Shown here in pieces: positions 16,542 through 26,087 of a stretch of DNA of 64,000 bases. Position numbers and translations under genes: made by a program. Location: assembly GCA_020427155.1 (NCBI GenBank), contig JAGQOW010000010.1, positions 1 to 64,000 of the forward strand, read 5' to 3'. Below the pieces are notes generated by a model. That model did no database searches and had not been told where the DNA came from. It was given only the letters and a program-made list of their open reading frames with translations. Positions within the stretch are counted from its first letter, which is position 1. Each line of letters opens with the position of its first letter. This DNA comes from Planctomycetales bacterium. GTDB lineage: Bacteria; Planctomycetota; Planctomycetia; Pirellulales; Lacipirellulaceae.

Positions 16542-17897
16542 TCAATAAGTCGATTCGGTCCACGTTCGAAACTCGTCAACCAACTCTGCCAATCGTTGAG
16601 GCTCGGCTTGAGACAGATCGTTGGATTCGCCGATATCCTCGTCAAGGTTGAAAAGCTGCCAAGCTTCTGAGGGCCTGGTTCGCAGAATCTTCCAACTCCC
16701 CATTCGCAAAGCAGCGTGTTCTTGATACTCAAAGAAAAGCGACCGATAAGGCAATTCGGCCTCTCCGGTTAAGACCGGCAGCGGGTCGCGGCCATCCAAA
16801 ACCAACCCTTGAGGAAGAGAAACGCCGGCCAGTCTCGCGCAGGCAATCATCAGGTCTGGAGTCCACAGCGGCGCTTGGATCTCAGATCCCGCTGCGATCT
16901 GCTTCGGCCAGCGGGCAAGGGCCGCGACTCGAATACCTCCTTCCCAGCAGGTGACGCCGCCTTCGCGCAGCGGAGTGTTCGTGGCAACCTCAAGCCCTCG
17001 ATTCTCCAGCATGAATGCACCATTGTCTGAGGCAAAAAACACGAACGTCTCTTCACTTTCGTTGAGCAAATCAAGGGCATCTAGCAGTCTCCCTAACGCG
17101 CTGTCGAGCGCTGTGACAACTGCGCGATAGCGCTGCTGCTCATTGCGTGTTTTGCGATCGTAACCATATTGTTCGAACGCACTATCTGGAGCTTGCCAGA
17201 CGACCTCTTCTCCCGGCGCTTTGTTTTTGGCATTTGGAAAGTGGGGCGCATTGAATGGCAAATAGACAAACCAGGGCCGATGGCGATGGCGACGGATAAA
17301 CTTGATTGCTGCGTCAGCAAACAAATCGGTCGAATACCCCTCGACGTGAACCTCGTCGGTGCCACGATACAGATCATGCTTACGATTATAGTTGTGAGTG
17401 TAATAGTCGATGTTCCCTGAGGCGTGGCCGAAGAACTCGTCAAAACCCCGTTCGGTAGGACGGGAGCCCGCTGCGAAGCCGATGTTCCACTTTCCGAAAC
17501 AACCAGTCGCATAACCGGCCGAACGAAGTACCTGGGAAATCAAAATCTCTTCAGGATTCAATCCCTGCCCGTAGTTGCCTTCGATGCCCGGGAGCTGCTG
17601 CGTCAGGCCGTGCCGTTGCGGAATCCTCCCCGTGAGCAGGCAAGCGCGCGAGACAGTACAAGTTGGCGATGCCGTATAGAACTGGGTCAGCTTCGCACCC
17701 TCTGCCGCGAGTCGATCGAAGTTGGGCGCCAGAATCTCCGACGCTTTGTTGAAACATGCCAGATCGCCATAACCGAGATTGTCGGCCGTGACGAGCAGAA
17801 TATTCGGACGCGTTTCATTGGCGAGCAAATTGCATTCTGCCAGTTGGCCGCCGCCGACAAACCACAAAGCAACAACAAGCCTGGTGAGGAAAGGCAA
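16542..17897 (-). CDS. Sulfatase (arylsulfatase A-like)
   Basis: A 451-residue exported S1-type sulfatase. After a short signal peptide (PFLTRLVVALWFVGGG) comes RPNILLVTADNLGYGDL with the metal-binding Asp and Asn in place of the usual DD pair. The modification site reads CTVSRACLLTGR rather than the usual C-x-P-S-R: the first Cys is kept but the third residue is Val. Later blocks FFASDNGAF and GGVTCWEGGIRV match the family. TTG 17897 is chosen because aagga sits 7 bases upstream and a good signal peptide follows; an ATG at 17987 would overlap the previous gene by 43 bases. It cleaves sulfate esters from glycans if the Cys is converted to formylglycine. Confidence 0.88.
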   Translation of the reverse strand: MPFLTRLVVALWFVGGGQLAECNLLANETRPNILLVTADNLGYGDLACFNKASEILAPNFDRLAAEGAKLTQFYTASPTCTVSRACLLTGRIPQRHGLTQQLPGIEGNYGQGLNPEEILISQVLRSAGYATGCFGKWNIGFAAGSRPTERGFDEFFGHASGNIDYYTHNYNRKHDLYRGTDEVHVEGYSTDLFADAAIKFIRRHRHRPWFVYLPFNAPHFPNAKNKAPGEEVVWQAPDSAFEQYGYDRKTRNEQQRYRAVVTALDSALGRLLDALDLLNESEETFVFFASDNGAFMLENRGLEVATNTPLREGGVTCWEGGIRVAALARWPKQIAAGSEIQAPLWTPDLMIACARLAGVSLPQGLVLDGRDPLPVLTGEAELPYRSLFFEYQEHAALRMGSWKILRTRPSEAWQLFNLDEDIGESNDLSQAEPQRLAELVDEFRTWTESTY

Positions 17898-17944
17898 CTC
17901 TGGTTTCCTTCTTACGAAGACCCGCGGGCAAGCCAAGAGAAGTG

Positions 17945-19132
17945 CTACTTGCTGCCGTCCGCAGCAGGAATCTTCGCAGGGTCCCAAATAGTTGCCGCGA
18001 TGTAACGCTCTGGCCCCGATTGCTTATCCCAGAAGTAATAGGTGGTCACTACCTTGCCATTGGCACATTGCAGAGTGCGCGGGTACCCCATATCGCGACC
18101 GCCGCCGCCGGTCCGCAGGACAATCTCTTCGCTCCAGGTCTTCCCCCCATCGCTAGAGAGTTTTGCGCACATCTTGTAAGGCGGTGCCCGAAATCCGTAC
18201 GTCAGACAGACGCGGCCGTCCTGCAGCCGTATCATGCTGGGCGGGTTGCCCTCGCCCGTATCTGGCACAGGACGACTCACATGCTTCCAGCTCTTGCCGT
18301 TGTCGTCCGATGCATAGGCATCGATCCAGCTGGGGCCCGAATCTGGCTCTCGCACGCGCGTGGTAGTCAGAAGCTCAGTCGCCGACAGCCGCACGGTGGA
18401 TGGCATGATTTCGTAACCTTTGATCTCGTCGCCGACGTAGGACAAGAACTCAAACGTCTTGCAGCCATCGCTTGTACGGGCACAGAAGACGCGCCCCTCT
18501 AAGCCATCCGATTTGGCAGCGGTGAGAAGAAAAGTTGCGTGGTGTTTGCCGTCGACAATGTAGTCGGTCCTAGCAGAGATTCCCGGAGTACCCATGTTGG
18601 GAAGTTTGAAAGGACCTTCCCAATTGTGTCCGCGATCGTAGGAGTAAGAGAACCGCGATTGGCCACCGTCCTTGTTGTCCATCCGCAGCGTCAGCGCGAA
18701 GTCGGGGTGCTGAAAGTTGATTCCGCCAGGGCAGTCCATTAGAGGTGGGAGCGGAACTCCCGGCAGTTCAGTTCCGTGGAGAAACTCGCCGCGGGGTATC
18801 AGGTCGCCTTTCTCAAGCGGGAATTCTGCCGTCCAAGATTCCCCGCCATCGACGCTACGCGCGAGCAGAAACTCTTCGGGCTTCTCCCGATGGATATTGT
18901 GGAACTCCTCGCCAAGATCCTGGTGAAAGCCGCGGCTAAAGCCGACTAGCAATTCGTTGCCCCAAACCCACATGCCATGATTCGCCGGCCAGCCCGCAAA
19001 CCGCCCGGCTTCGCGAAACACGGTAACTTGCTTTACAACAGGATTCTCATCGGCGGCTATGTCAGAGAATGGAATACCAGCAGCCAGGCAGCCAATAGTC
19101 AGAATAGCAAATGCTCGGTAAAACAGTGGCAA
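17945..19132 (-). CDS. Exported sialidase-like BNR protein
   Basis: A 395-residue beta-propeller protein with at least four Asp-box motifs (SVDGGESW, SYDRGHNW, SDDNGKSW, SSDGGKTW), the hallmark of the sialidase superfamily. The first gene of a minus-strand run, it is followed 47 bases later by the sulfatase. TTG 19132 is chosen over ATG 19249: aggag lies 7 bases upstream and the protein then begins with a signal peptide (PLFYRAFAILTIGCLAAG). Planctomycetes often carry many such proteins; true sialidase activity would need the catalytic Arg triad and Tyr, which I cannot confirm. It may act on glycans together with the sulfatase. Confidence 0.8.
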   Translation of the reverse strand: MPLFYRAFAILTIGCLAAGIPFSDIAADENPVVKQVTVFREAGRFAGWPANHGMWVWGNELLVGFSRGFHQDLGEEFHNIHREKPEEFLLARSVDGGESWTAEFPLEKGDLIPRGEFLHGTELPGVPLPPLMDCPGGINFQHPDFALTLRMDNKDGGQSRFSYSYDRGHNWEGPFKLPNMGTPGISARTDYIVDGKHHATFLLTAAKSDGLEGRVFCARTSDGCKTFEFLSYVGDEIKGYEIMPSTVRLSATELLTTTRVREPDSGPSWIDAYASDDNGKSWKHVSRPVPDTGEGNPPSMIRLQDGRVCLTYGFRAPPYKMCAKLSSDGGKTWSEEIVLRTGGGGRDMGYPRTLQCANGKVVTTYYFWDKQSGPERYIAATIWDPAKIPAADGSK

Positions 19133-19351
19133 AGTATCGCTCCTAATTTGAGTTTTCCAATGATGCCCTGAGGAGGGAGTTTGAGGATGCTGATGGTATA
19201 CCAAATCGCCGGGCAATCTGCAAAACACTACCGTGGAAAGAGAGTTCAACTAGCGGAAAAATGCAGGTAGAATCTAATCGGCCAGTCGGGCGCCAGAATG
19301 GCTCTTGAGCCAGTTGCATTCTTGCTGAATCTTCATTAAGCCGTTTTCCCC

Positions 19352-20731
19352 ATGCAGACCGATATTCGCGTTCTCGAATTACAGCCCTTTTTCACCCGCG
19401 AGCGGGCTCGTGTGCCTCTCAAGTTTGGCGGCGTCGTCATGGAAGAGGTCTTGTACTGCCACGTACGGGCAACGGTAGAGAACCGTGCTGGTGTGCGAGC
19501 CCAAGGATGGGGGGCCATCCCACTGTCCGACATTTGGGCCTGGCCCCTTTGCAACGCTGGCCACGAAACTGCTGAACGGCTTATGAGAGCTTATGTGGTG
19601 CAGTGGTGTCGGCATGTGTCAGACTTCAACGAACTCGCCCATCCAATCGATATCTTCTGGCAGCTTGAACCACATAGGATGGAAGTTGCCAGGCAGGTTT
19701 GTGCCGAAGAACAGCTAACCGACGAAATGCCGCGAATGGCAACTTTGGTTTGCGCCTCACCAATCGACGCAGCGTTGCACGATGCATTTGGCAATGCCGC
19801 GGCCAGCGACGTCTATGCTCTCTACGGTCGCACGCACATGCAACACGACCTCTCGCGCTGGCTGGGGCCTGCATTCGTCGGTCGTTTCATTTCCGACTAT
19901 CTCAAACCATTGCCCGAATGGGTCGATGCCTTTCACTTGGTTGGCGGGCTCGACAAACTGACTGCGACCGAAATCACCGACGACGATCCCCGCGATGGTT
20001 TGCCTGTTTCTCTCGACCAGTGGATCGCGTTCGAGGGCGTGCGCTGTTTGAAAGTGAAACTTCGCGGCAACGACCTCGCTTGGGACTTGGATCGCTTGGT
20101 CGCCATCGCCAAACTAGCGCGCCAAGAAAACGCCAAATTGGGTAACGATGAGATCTGGTACACGGCAGACACCAACGAAATGTGTGATTCGCCACAGTAT
20201 ATGGTCGAACTACTCAAGAAGTTCCAGGAGACCGATCAGCAGGCGTTTGATTCGCTACTCTATCTCGAGCAACCGTGCGAACGTGACTTGCGGCGGCGAA
20301 TGCTCGATGTGCGCGAACTCGCTGCGATCAAACCTGTGATCGTCGACGAAGCGCTCGCCTCGCTGGAAGATCTCGATTTGGCCTTGGAATTGGGGTACTC
20401 AGGCGCAGCACTCAAGTCGTGCAAGTGCCAGTCCGAAGAACTCGTGATTGCCGCCAGACTTTCCGAGAATGGCTTGGCGCTTGCCGTGCAAGACTTGACG
20501 AACCCTGGAATCGCACTGCTACACTCGGTTGGGCTGGCAGGGCGCCTGAACACGATTCGCGGCGTCGAGTCGAATAGCCGGCAATTCCTGCCTGACGCCA
20601 GCATGCTTGAAAAGAAAGTGCACCCTGGAGTCTACCGCTTGACCAACGGCAGGATCAACACCAGCACCATTCGAGGAAGCGGATTGGGATACCGCTGGGA
20701 CGAAATCGGCCGAACATTCGACGAAACATAG
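19352..20731 (+). CDS. Enolase-superfamily enzyme (mandelate racemase/muconate lactonizing type)
   Basis: A 459-residue soluble protein with enolase-superfamily signatures: LKVKLRG (a K-x-K base pair, about residue 232-238), the metal ligands in the Asp of YTADTNE, the Glu of YLEQP and the Asp/Glu of VDEAL, and a C-terminal capping segment. Members abstract a proton next to a carboxylate and dehydrate or racemise sugar acids or related compounds. It is divergent from the sialidase-like gene and convergent with the sulfatase at 20806. No signal peptide, so it acts in the cytoplasm. The sugar-acid context fits a dehydratase role, but the subfamily is not identified. Confidence 0.85.
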   Translation: MQTDIRVLELQPFFTRERARVPLKFGGVVMEEVLYCHVRATVENRAGVRAQGWGAIPLSDIWAWPLCNAGHETAERLMRAYVVQWCRHVSDFNELAHPIDIFWQLEPHRMEVARQVCAEEQLTDEMPRMATLVCASPIDAALHDAFGNAAASDVYALYGRTHMQHDLSRWLGPAFVGRFISDYLKPLPEWVDAFHLVGGLDKLTATEITDDDPRDGLPVSLDQWIAFEGVRCLKVKLRGNDLAWDLDRLVAIAKLARQENAKLGNDEIWYTADTNEMCDSPQYMVELLKKFQETDQQAFDSLLYLEQPCERDLRRRMLDVRELAAIKPVIVDEALASLEDLDLALELGYSGAALKSCKCQSEELVIAARLSENGLALAVQDLTNPGIALLHSVGLAGRLNTIRGVESNSRQFLPDASMLEKKVHPGVYRLTNGRINTSTIRGSGLGYRWDEIGRTFDET

Positions 20732-20805
20732 ACTGCGTCAAACCGCAGCGAGCATTCTTGCTGGATAGGTTCCTGTTGGTAACCAATCGGCGCCGAACTG
20801 CGATC

Positions 20806-22254
20806 CTAACTGGCAATCGGCTGAGGCATCTTGGCATGCATGCGTTTCTGCCAATCGTGTAGCTTCTTCAAAAGTTGCCGTCTGCGCTCGGGATCCTTCT
20901 GGCTGAGATCGCGTTGTTCGCCCGGGTCGGCTTTCAGGTCGTACAACTCAACCTTCCCAAAGTGGTAGAACTCGATCAGCTTCCAGTGTCCATCTCGAAT
21001 CGACGCCCCAGGCGTCCAACTCGAACCGTGGTAATGAGGGTAATGCCAATAAAACTCGCGGGGCGAGAGCTCGGCTGTTCTGCTTAGCAGCGGCACAAGA
21101 CTCGTGCCATCGCAATGCAAATCAGGCATCGCTGGCAGACCGGCAAGCTCCAGCATGGTCGGAAAGAAATCCATGCTGACGATCGGAGTATCGCTCTCGC
21201 TACCCGCAGTAGTAACTCCAGGCGCGCGGATAATTGTCGGCTCGCGCACTCCTCCTTCGTATAACCAACCCTTGCCGCTACGTAGCGGTAAATTGCTTGT
21301 TGGACCTCCTCCACGCTGCGTACATAGTCCGCCATTGTCGGAAAAGAAAACGACGACGGTGTTGTCACTCAGCTTAAGTTGATCCAATCGATCGAGAATC
21401 CTCCCCACGCTATCGTCGACAGCGGCTACCATCGAAGCGTACGCAGGGTTGTCTTGACGAGTTCTCGACTGGACGTGATGTTCAGGCAATGCGGGAGCTT
21501 CGTCAGTAAACAGCTGCGCGGCCTTCTCACGATAGTGGTCCACCCGCTTGCGGTAAGGCGTGATTGGCGTGTGAACGTTGTAATAAGAAAGAAACAACAG
21601 AAACGGCTGCGCCGCAGTGCGCGAGTCAAGATATTCCAGCGACTCTTCAGTAAGCCGTTCGGTGAGGTACTCGTCTTTCGCTTTTGCTTTCAGGGTAGGG
21701 TTATCCCAGGGAGCATAGTAACCGCCTGGGGGCGAACCTTTTGAATTGCCGCCGACGTTGAAGTCGAATCCTTGATCGGTCGGCCAGTGCCCCTGCTCGC
21801 CAAGATGCCATTTGCCTGCGAAAAAAGTGCTATATCCATGCTGCTTCAAAACTTCAGCAATGGTGACTTCTTCCAAGGCCAGATTGTCGCGATCATCGAC
21901 ATGCTGGTACTTCGGCTCATGCTTCGACGCTGCACGCATGCCAGGAATCCAGTCGGTGATATCAACTCGCACCGGATGACGCCCGGTCATGATGCTGGCC
22001 CGAGTCGGCGAACAAACAGGACAGGCCGCGTAGCCGGTCGTCAGCTTCATTCCCGAATTACACAACGCATCGATATTCGGAGTTTCGTAGAATGTGCTTC
22101 CAAAACAACCCACATCGGCCCAGCCAAGGTCGTCGACCAGGAAAAAAACAAAGTTCGGACGATTCGGACTTTCCTCAGCCAAAGAGAAGTCAATCGCCCA
22201 GCTTGCGAGCAGCGTGGTCACAGCGATACATCTCGTTAGATTGCTTAAAAGCAT
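20806..22254 (-). CDS. Sulfatase (formylglycine-type)
   Basis: A 482-residue exported S1 sulfatase. The signal peptide ([20 protein letters not shown]) precedes [18 protein letters not shown] with the metal-binding Asp pair. The modification site [12 protein letters not shown] is canonical, with the Cys that becomes formylglycine, and FFSDNGG completes the metal site. It cleaves sulfate from a glycan outside the cytoplasm. It is the last gene of a five-gene minus-strand run starting at 25936, with small gaps, so it is probably cotranscribed with the aldolase, SDR, deacylase and PLP enzyme. Confidence 0.92.
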   Translation of the reverse strand: MLLSNLTRCIAVTTLLASWAIDFSLAEESPNRPNFVFFLVDDLGWADVGCFGSTFYETPNIDALCNSGMKLTTGYAACPVCSPTRASIMTGRHPVRVDITDWIPGMRAASKHEPKYQHVDDRDNLALEEVTIAEVLKQHGYSTFFAGKWHLGEQGHWPTDQGFDFNVGGNSKGSPPGGYYAPWDNPTLKAKAKDEYLTERLTEESLEYLDSRTAAQPFLLFLSYYNVHTPITPYRKRVDHYREKAAQLFTDEAPALPEHHVQSRTRQDNPAYASMVAAVDDSVGRILDRLDQLKLSDNTVVVFFSDNGGLCTQRGGGPTSNLPLRSGKGWLYEGGVREPTIIRAPGVTTAGSESDTPIVSMDFFPTMLELAGLPAMPDLHCDGTSLVPLLSRTAELSPREFYWHYPHYHGSSWTPGASIRDGHWKLIEFYHFGKVELYDLKADPGEQRDLSQKDPERRRQLLKKLHDWQKRMHAKMPQPIAS

Positions 22255-22302
22255 GGCTTGCTCCAGATTCTATTCTTAGCCGGTTCTATCGGTGCAATCT
22301 TA

Positions 22303-23367
22303 TCACAACAGATCAGAGAATTCTGCAACCGAATCTACCATCGGGTGCAGCCCAGCCGAGGACATCTGCTCGAGCGATTTGGAATCCTTGAAAGCCGAGC
22401 CTGTTACCAGGCAGACAATGCGGGATTCTTGAGAGATTTCACCGTTTCGGATCGCCTCGGCAGCTCCGGCAATTGCGACCGCGCCGGCCGGTTCACAGAA
22501 TACTCCTTCTTCTCGTGCCAGTCTCTGCTGCATTTCGAAGACTTGCTCGTCTTCTACGAGAAAGCCTGTACCTCCCGACGCACGGCAGGCAGCCAGTGTC
22601 TCGTGACCATCGATCACATTGGCCACCTGCAATCCGCTGATGGAGGTCGTACATTGGCAGGCGCGTGCCACAGTAGCTCCCTCGCGCAGCGGTCCGGCGA
22701 TCGTGTTGTTTCCCCGAGGTTGTACACAATGCACGGCCGGTCTTGTGGCTGTCGATTCAAAACCTCGTGCGACCGCCAAGGTTAGTCCCCCGCCAGCGGT
22801 TGGACTTAGAACGTGATCGATGCCCTCAGGCAATTGCTCGCATAGTTCGAGGCTGATAGTGCCAACCCCTTGCATACCTTCTGGGCAGTACTTGAAAGCA
22901 CTAATCTGTATTCTGGTATGAAGTCGGGCAGCCAGCCGCTCGAGATCGAGCATGACTTGTTGAGTAACCTCGGCATTGGTACCAAAACCACGAATGGGCA
23001 CAAGTTCTGCCCCATACGCGAGCATTTGACGCAGCTTTCCCTGCGGCGCCGATTCGACAATGGCGAGAATGCACCGCAACCCCGCCACGGCACTATACGC
23101 CGCCAAAGCCGCTCCTGCATTGCCGCTCGATGTTCCCAAGCAAACGTGGGCGTCGTCTGCTCGTAGTCTAGAAACAGCGCAGGCTGCATAGCGATCTTTG
23201 TACGAGCCCGTGGGATTGGCAGATTCGATCTTGAGATAGAGATGGTCTACCCCGAGCGAAGGCCCAATACGTGTCGAACGCACCAAGGGAGTCGTGCCTT
23301 CGCCCAACGTAATCTGGTGCTGTCTGGCGATTGTCGGCAGTTGATCGGAGAATCGCCAGATACTCAT
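22303..23367 (-). CDS. PLP-dependent threonine synthase-like enzyme
   Basis: A 354-residue fold-type II PLP enzyme. NPTGSYKDR carries the Lys that binds PLP (about residue 57). LGTSSGNAGAALAAY holds the substrate loop and SPTAGGGLTLAVARG the phosphate-binding glycine loop. It is most like threonine synthase, but related enzymes are threonine or hydroxyaspartate dehydratases, diaminopropionate lyases or cysteate synthases. The catabolic context (sulfatase, deacylase, aldolase) makes a lyase or dehydratase role possible. It lies 35 bases after the AstE-like gene and 48 before the sulfatase. I do not assign a gene symbol. Confidence 0.75.
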   Translation of the reverse strand: MSIWRFSDQLPTIARQHQITLGEGTTPLVRSTRIGPSLGVDHLYLKIESANPTGSYKDRYAACAVSRLRADDAHVCLGTSSGNAGAALAAYSAVAGLRCILAIVESAPQGKLRQMLAYGAELVPIRGFGTNAEVTQQVMLDLERLAARLHTRIQISAFKYCPEGMQGVGTISLELCEQLPEGIDHVLSPTAGGGLTLAVARGFESTATRPAVHCVQPRGNNTIAGPLREGATVARACQCTTSISGLQVANVIDGHETLAACRASGGTGFLVEDEQVFEMQQRLAREEGVFCEPAGAVAIAGAAEAIRNGEISQESRIVCLVTGSAFKDSKSLEQMSSAGLHPMVDSVAEFSDLL

Positions 23368-23402
23368 ACGTATCGCCTGGTGCCTGGTGTTGAACTAACA
23401 CA

Positions 23403-24311
23403 CTAACACGGCGGAAGCTCGCGTTCGTCTTCCAAAACAACTGCTAGTGCGTCACCCTGCCCGACCTGCGGGTAGGTTCGCAATACGATGACCGAGCCGG
23501 TTTGGCTGGAAACAACTTCCTGGCCTTCTCCAGTGAACGGATCGCTAAGTGTACCCAAGACATCACCTTGTTTTACGAACTGTCCAACCGTCACCGCCGT
23601 CTCGAATACGCCGTCTTTGGGAGCAGGGCAGCAGATCTGCATATGTCCCGATTCGGGACGAGGATCTTCATGGACAATCTGCTGCCGGGGCTCCGGCACG
23701 ACCTTTTCGAGAAGACCAAACTCTGCCATGACGTTCCGACACCCGTTGATCATCGCCTCGACGCCATGTTGGTTGCAGCGTCCTTCACCTCGGTATTCGA
23801 CATAAATCGCCGGCACCTGGGCGTCACGAGCTGCCGACATTGAACGGCCATCCAGCTTATCAGTCGTTCCCCATACCAGTGGCAAGGCGAATGCTCGAGC
23901 CATCCGCCGCGACGCTTCCAACACTTGTGGCGACTCGACAAGCATGTATCCCGCCAAGGGATAAACATCCATGGTCACTCCCCCTGAATGAAGATCAACG
24001 TAGAGGTCGGCCGTTTCAATCAGCTGGGTCAGTGCGCTGGCGGCTTGTTCCGTCACGCTTCCTTGGGGATTCCCCGGACATGTGCGAGCCAAGTCGAGGC
24101 CATCTTTTCCACAGCGATTCTTCTGCCCAAAGGCCGACTCGTTGACGACAGGAACCAGCGTGACTTTCCCTCGGGTTGCTGTCGCGACGAGCTCTCGCAT
24201 TAAACGCTGCACAGCAACAATCCCCTCAAATTCATCGCCATGCACACCAGCGGTGATTAGCAGGTGTGGCCCCGCTTGCTCTCCTTGGATCACCTTGGTT
24301 TTCAGTAGCAT
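23403..24311 (-). CDS. Succinylglutamate desuccinylase/aspartoacylase family protein
   Basis: A 302-residue zinc-dependent deacylase-like protein. GVHGDEFEG supplies the His and Glu zinc ligands and YVDLHSGG the second His. The later YRGEGRCNQ region fits the catalytic-Glu segment. The C-terminal third resembles the lipoyl/AstE-tail domain (TVGQFVKQGDVLG). Family members cleave acyl-amino acids or amidated sugars. It lies 42 bases after the SDR gene and 35 before the PLP enzyme in one minus-strand operon. The substrate is not known; it may remove an acyl group from an intermediate. Confidence 0.82.
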   Translation of the reverse strand: MLLKTKVIQGEQAGPHLLITAGVHGDEFEGIVAVQRLMRELVATATRGKVTLVPVVNESAFGQKNRCGKDGLDLARTCPGNPQGSVTEQAASALTQLIETADLYVDLHSGGVTMDVYPLAGYMLVESPQVLEASRRMARAFALPLVWGTTDKLDGRSMSAARDAQVPAIYVEYRGEGRCNQHGVEAMINGCRNVMAEFGLLEKVVPEPRQQIVHEDPRPESGHMQICCPAPKDGVFETAVTVGQFVKQGDVLGTLSDPFTGEGQEVVSSQTGSVIVLRTYPQVGQGDALAVVLEDERELPPC

Positions 24312-24353
24312 GATCAGTTCACTTCCAACGCGAAAAGGGAGAAAAGGCGCTAG

Positions 24354-25163
24354 TTACAGAGCACAGCCGTTCGACTTGCTCTTTGTGGATATCAGCGAAT
24401 TGCTTCGCAAATCTTTAAACCGAAAGCCGCCATCCACGGGAAGTATCGCTCCCGTGATATAGTCGGCGTCGCCAGATACCAAGAAAGCAGCCGCTCGGCC
24501 GATGTCCTCCGGGGTCCCTAATCGCCCCCAGGGCAGCTCTGCGCCCTCCTTGGCGAGGACCTCCTCGCTGAACGTGACATGTTCGCCAGGAGTGTTAATC
24601 CACCCTGGTTCGATAACGTTGACATTGATCCTGTGCTGAGAAAGTTCGGTCGCAATCGTGCAGGCCATGTGATTCAGCCCTGCTTTTGCCGCTCCGTACG
24701 CGATGCTATCGGCAAAGTGCATCTGTGCCTGCACGCTCGAAATAAAGAGAATCTTGCCGCCTTCATTTCGCTCGACCAGGTGCCGCGCAACGAGTTGGCT
24801 CATATGAAATCCGCTTTCGAGAGTTCCTGCGATCGTGCTTTCGAACAATTGGGGATCGTAGTCCAAAAACGAGCAGCGCACGCTTTTCGCCGGATTGCTA
24901 ACCAGGATGTCGATCCGGCCTGCCCGAGCGATTGCTTGACTCACAAGTGCTTCGCAGCCCTCACGTGAAAAGACATCGCCTTCGATGATCGTACAGTCTC
25001 GTCCCAGGGCACGTATTTCGTTGGCAGTATCGTCGACATCCGGGCTGCCGGGCCGATCGTTGATGACCAGATCGGCGCCGCATCGCGCGATCTCAAGAGC
25101 ACAGCCCTTACCGATGCCACGCCCTGCTCCCGTCACCAAGGCGACCTTGTTTTCCAAAGTCAT
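24354..25163 (-). CDS. Short-chain dehydrogenase/reductase (SDR)
   Basis: A 269-residue classical SDR. The NAD(P) motif GAGRGIGKG is near residue 12, the NNAG-equivalent reads SNPAK, and the catalytic Ser-Tyr-Lys are in ISSVQ and YGAAKAG (YxxxK). The C-terminal PEDIGRAAAFLVSGDADYIT and DGG match the family. It oxidises or reduces an alcohol or ketone. The start overlaps the aldolase stop by four bases, so the two are translationally coupled. It likely feeds a keto-acid to the aldolase or acts after it. Confidence 0.9.
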   Translation of the reverse strand: MTLENKVALVTGAGRGIGKGCALEIARCGADLVINDRPGSPDVDDTANEIRALGRDCTIIEGDVFSREGCEALVSQAIARAGRIDILVSNPAKSVRCSFLDYDPQLFESTIAGTLESGFHMSQLVARHLVERNEGGKILFISSVQAQMHFADSIAYGAAKAGLNHMACTIATELSQHRINVNVIEPGWINTPGEHVTFSEEVLAKEGAELPWGRLGTPEDIGRAAAFLVSGDADYITGAILPVDGGFRFKDLRSNSLISTKSKSNGCAL

Positions 25164-25936
25164 GACTCGGCTCCCATCATTGCGTCATAATCTCCTACAC
25201 TTTCTTCGAGCATGGATTTAAGGGCCATGAAGTCGTTGCCATGGGCCAATAGTCGCGCACCCATCTGGTAGTACTTTTGCATGACATCGAGAGTTGCAGC
25301 AGGGCATCCCCACGCAATTTGGTGTTTCTTTGCTGCTGCGGCAACAGTCTCCATCGCCTGGTCGACAGAGATACTCGATTGTTTTGTACGGTAACGCATG
25401 CCCAGGTCTCCAGGACCTACAAACAGGGCAGCGACCCCTTCCACACTGGCAATCGCATCTGCATTCTCAACAGCCTGTTGAGTCTCAATCTGGACGACAA
25501 GAAACGTTTCTTCGTTGGCAGCGCGAATGTATTCGTCTATATCGCCGAGAAAATAATTGCCATCGAGTCCCGCACCGTCGAGTCCGCGGTCGCCAAGTGG
25601 CGGAAACTTGACAGCATCAACCAACTGTTTCGCTTTCTCCGGCGTCGAGACGTGAGGGATCATCAATCCGGTTGCTCCGTCTTCCAGGTAGCGATATAGC
25701 CGCGACTTCTCCAGGGTCGCAGGACGCAACATGCAGTCGATGTCGGCCAGGTGGAAGTGCAGCAGCAGCGTCCTGACATCATTCTCGCTGATCAGATGGT
25801 GCTCCAAGTCGAGCCAAATACAATCGTAACCCGCAGCGGCAGCGTGATGGATAAAGGAGGGGGCGTGGTAACCAAGCCCACACATACGAACCGGCTCGCC
25901 GGCTCGCAGCTTCTTAAGAGTCTTGCTCGATCGCAA
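25160..25936 (-). CDS. HpcH/HpaI family aldolase
   Basis: A 258-residue class II pyruvate aldolase-like protein. The family blocks are LDLEHHL (metal-site His/Glu region), ATGLMIPHVSTPEKAKQLV, QIETQQAVENADAIA with the metal-binding Glu, and FVGPGDLGMRY with the metal-binding Asp. Known members cleave 4-hydroxy-2-keto acids to pyruvate and an aldehyde, often in sugar-acid pathways. TTG 25936 is chosen because a strong AGGAAAGG site lies 8 bases upstream; a second TTG at 25957 adds seven residues but lacks a site. It is the first gene of the minus-strand run, divergent from the symporter gene. Confidence 0.88.
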   Translation of the reverse strand: MRSSKTLKKLRAGEPVRMCGLGYHAPSFIHHAAAAGYDCIWLDLEHHLISENDVRTLLLHFHLADIDCMLRPATLEKSRLYRYLEDGATGLMIPHVSTPEKAKQLVDAVKFPPLGDRGLDGAGLDGNYFLGDIDEYIRAANEETFLVVQIETQQAVENADAIASVEGVAALFVGPGDLGMRYRTKQSSISVDQAMETVAAAAKKHQIAWGCPAATLDVMQKYYQMGARLLAHGNDFMALKSMLEESVGDYDAMMGAES

Positions 25937-26087
25937 TTTAGGAACCTTTCCTGTCAAATTAGGCCATTACAGCGTAGCAGTTTTTCTATAGGATAACGCT
26001 TCGACTTGCTTCGCATAGTACGTGTAGCGACATAAGAGCTTCCTCCTGCCCGCCGATCTCGTCAAGGTACTCAAGGACTCTCGCTCG

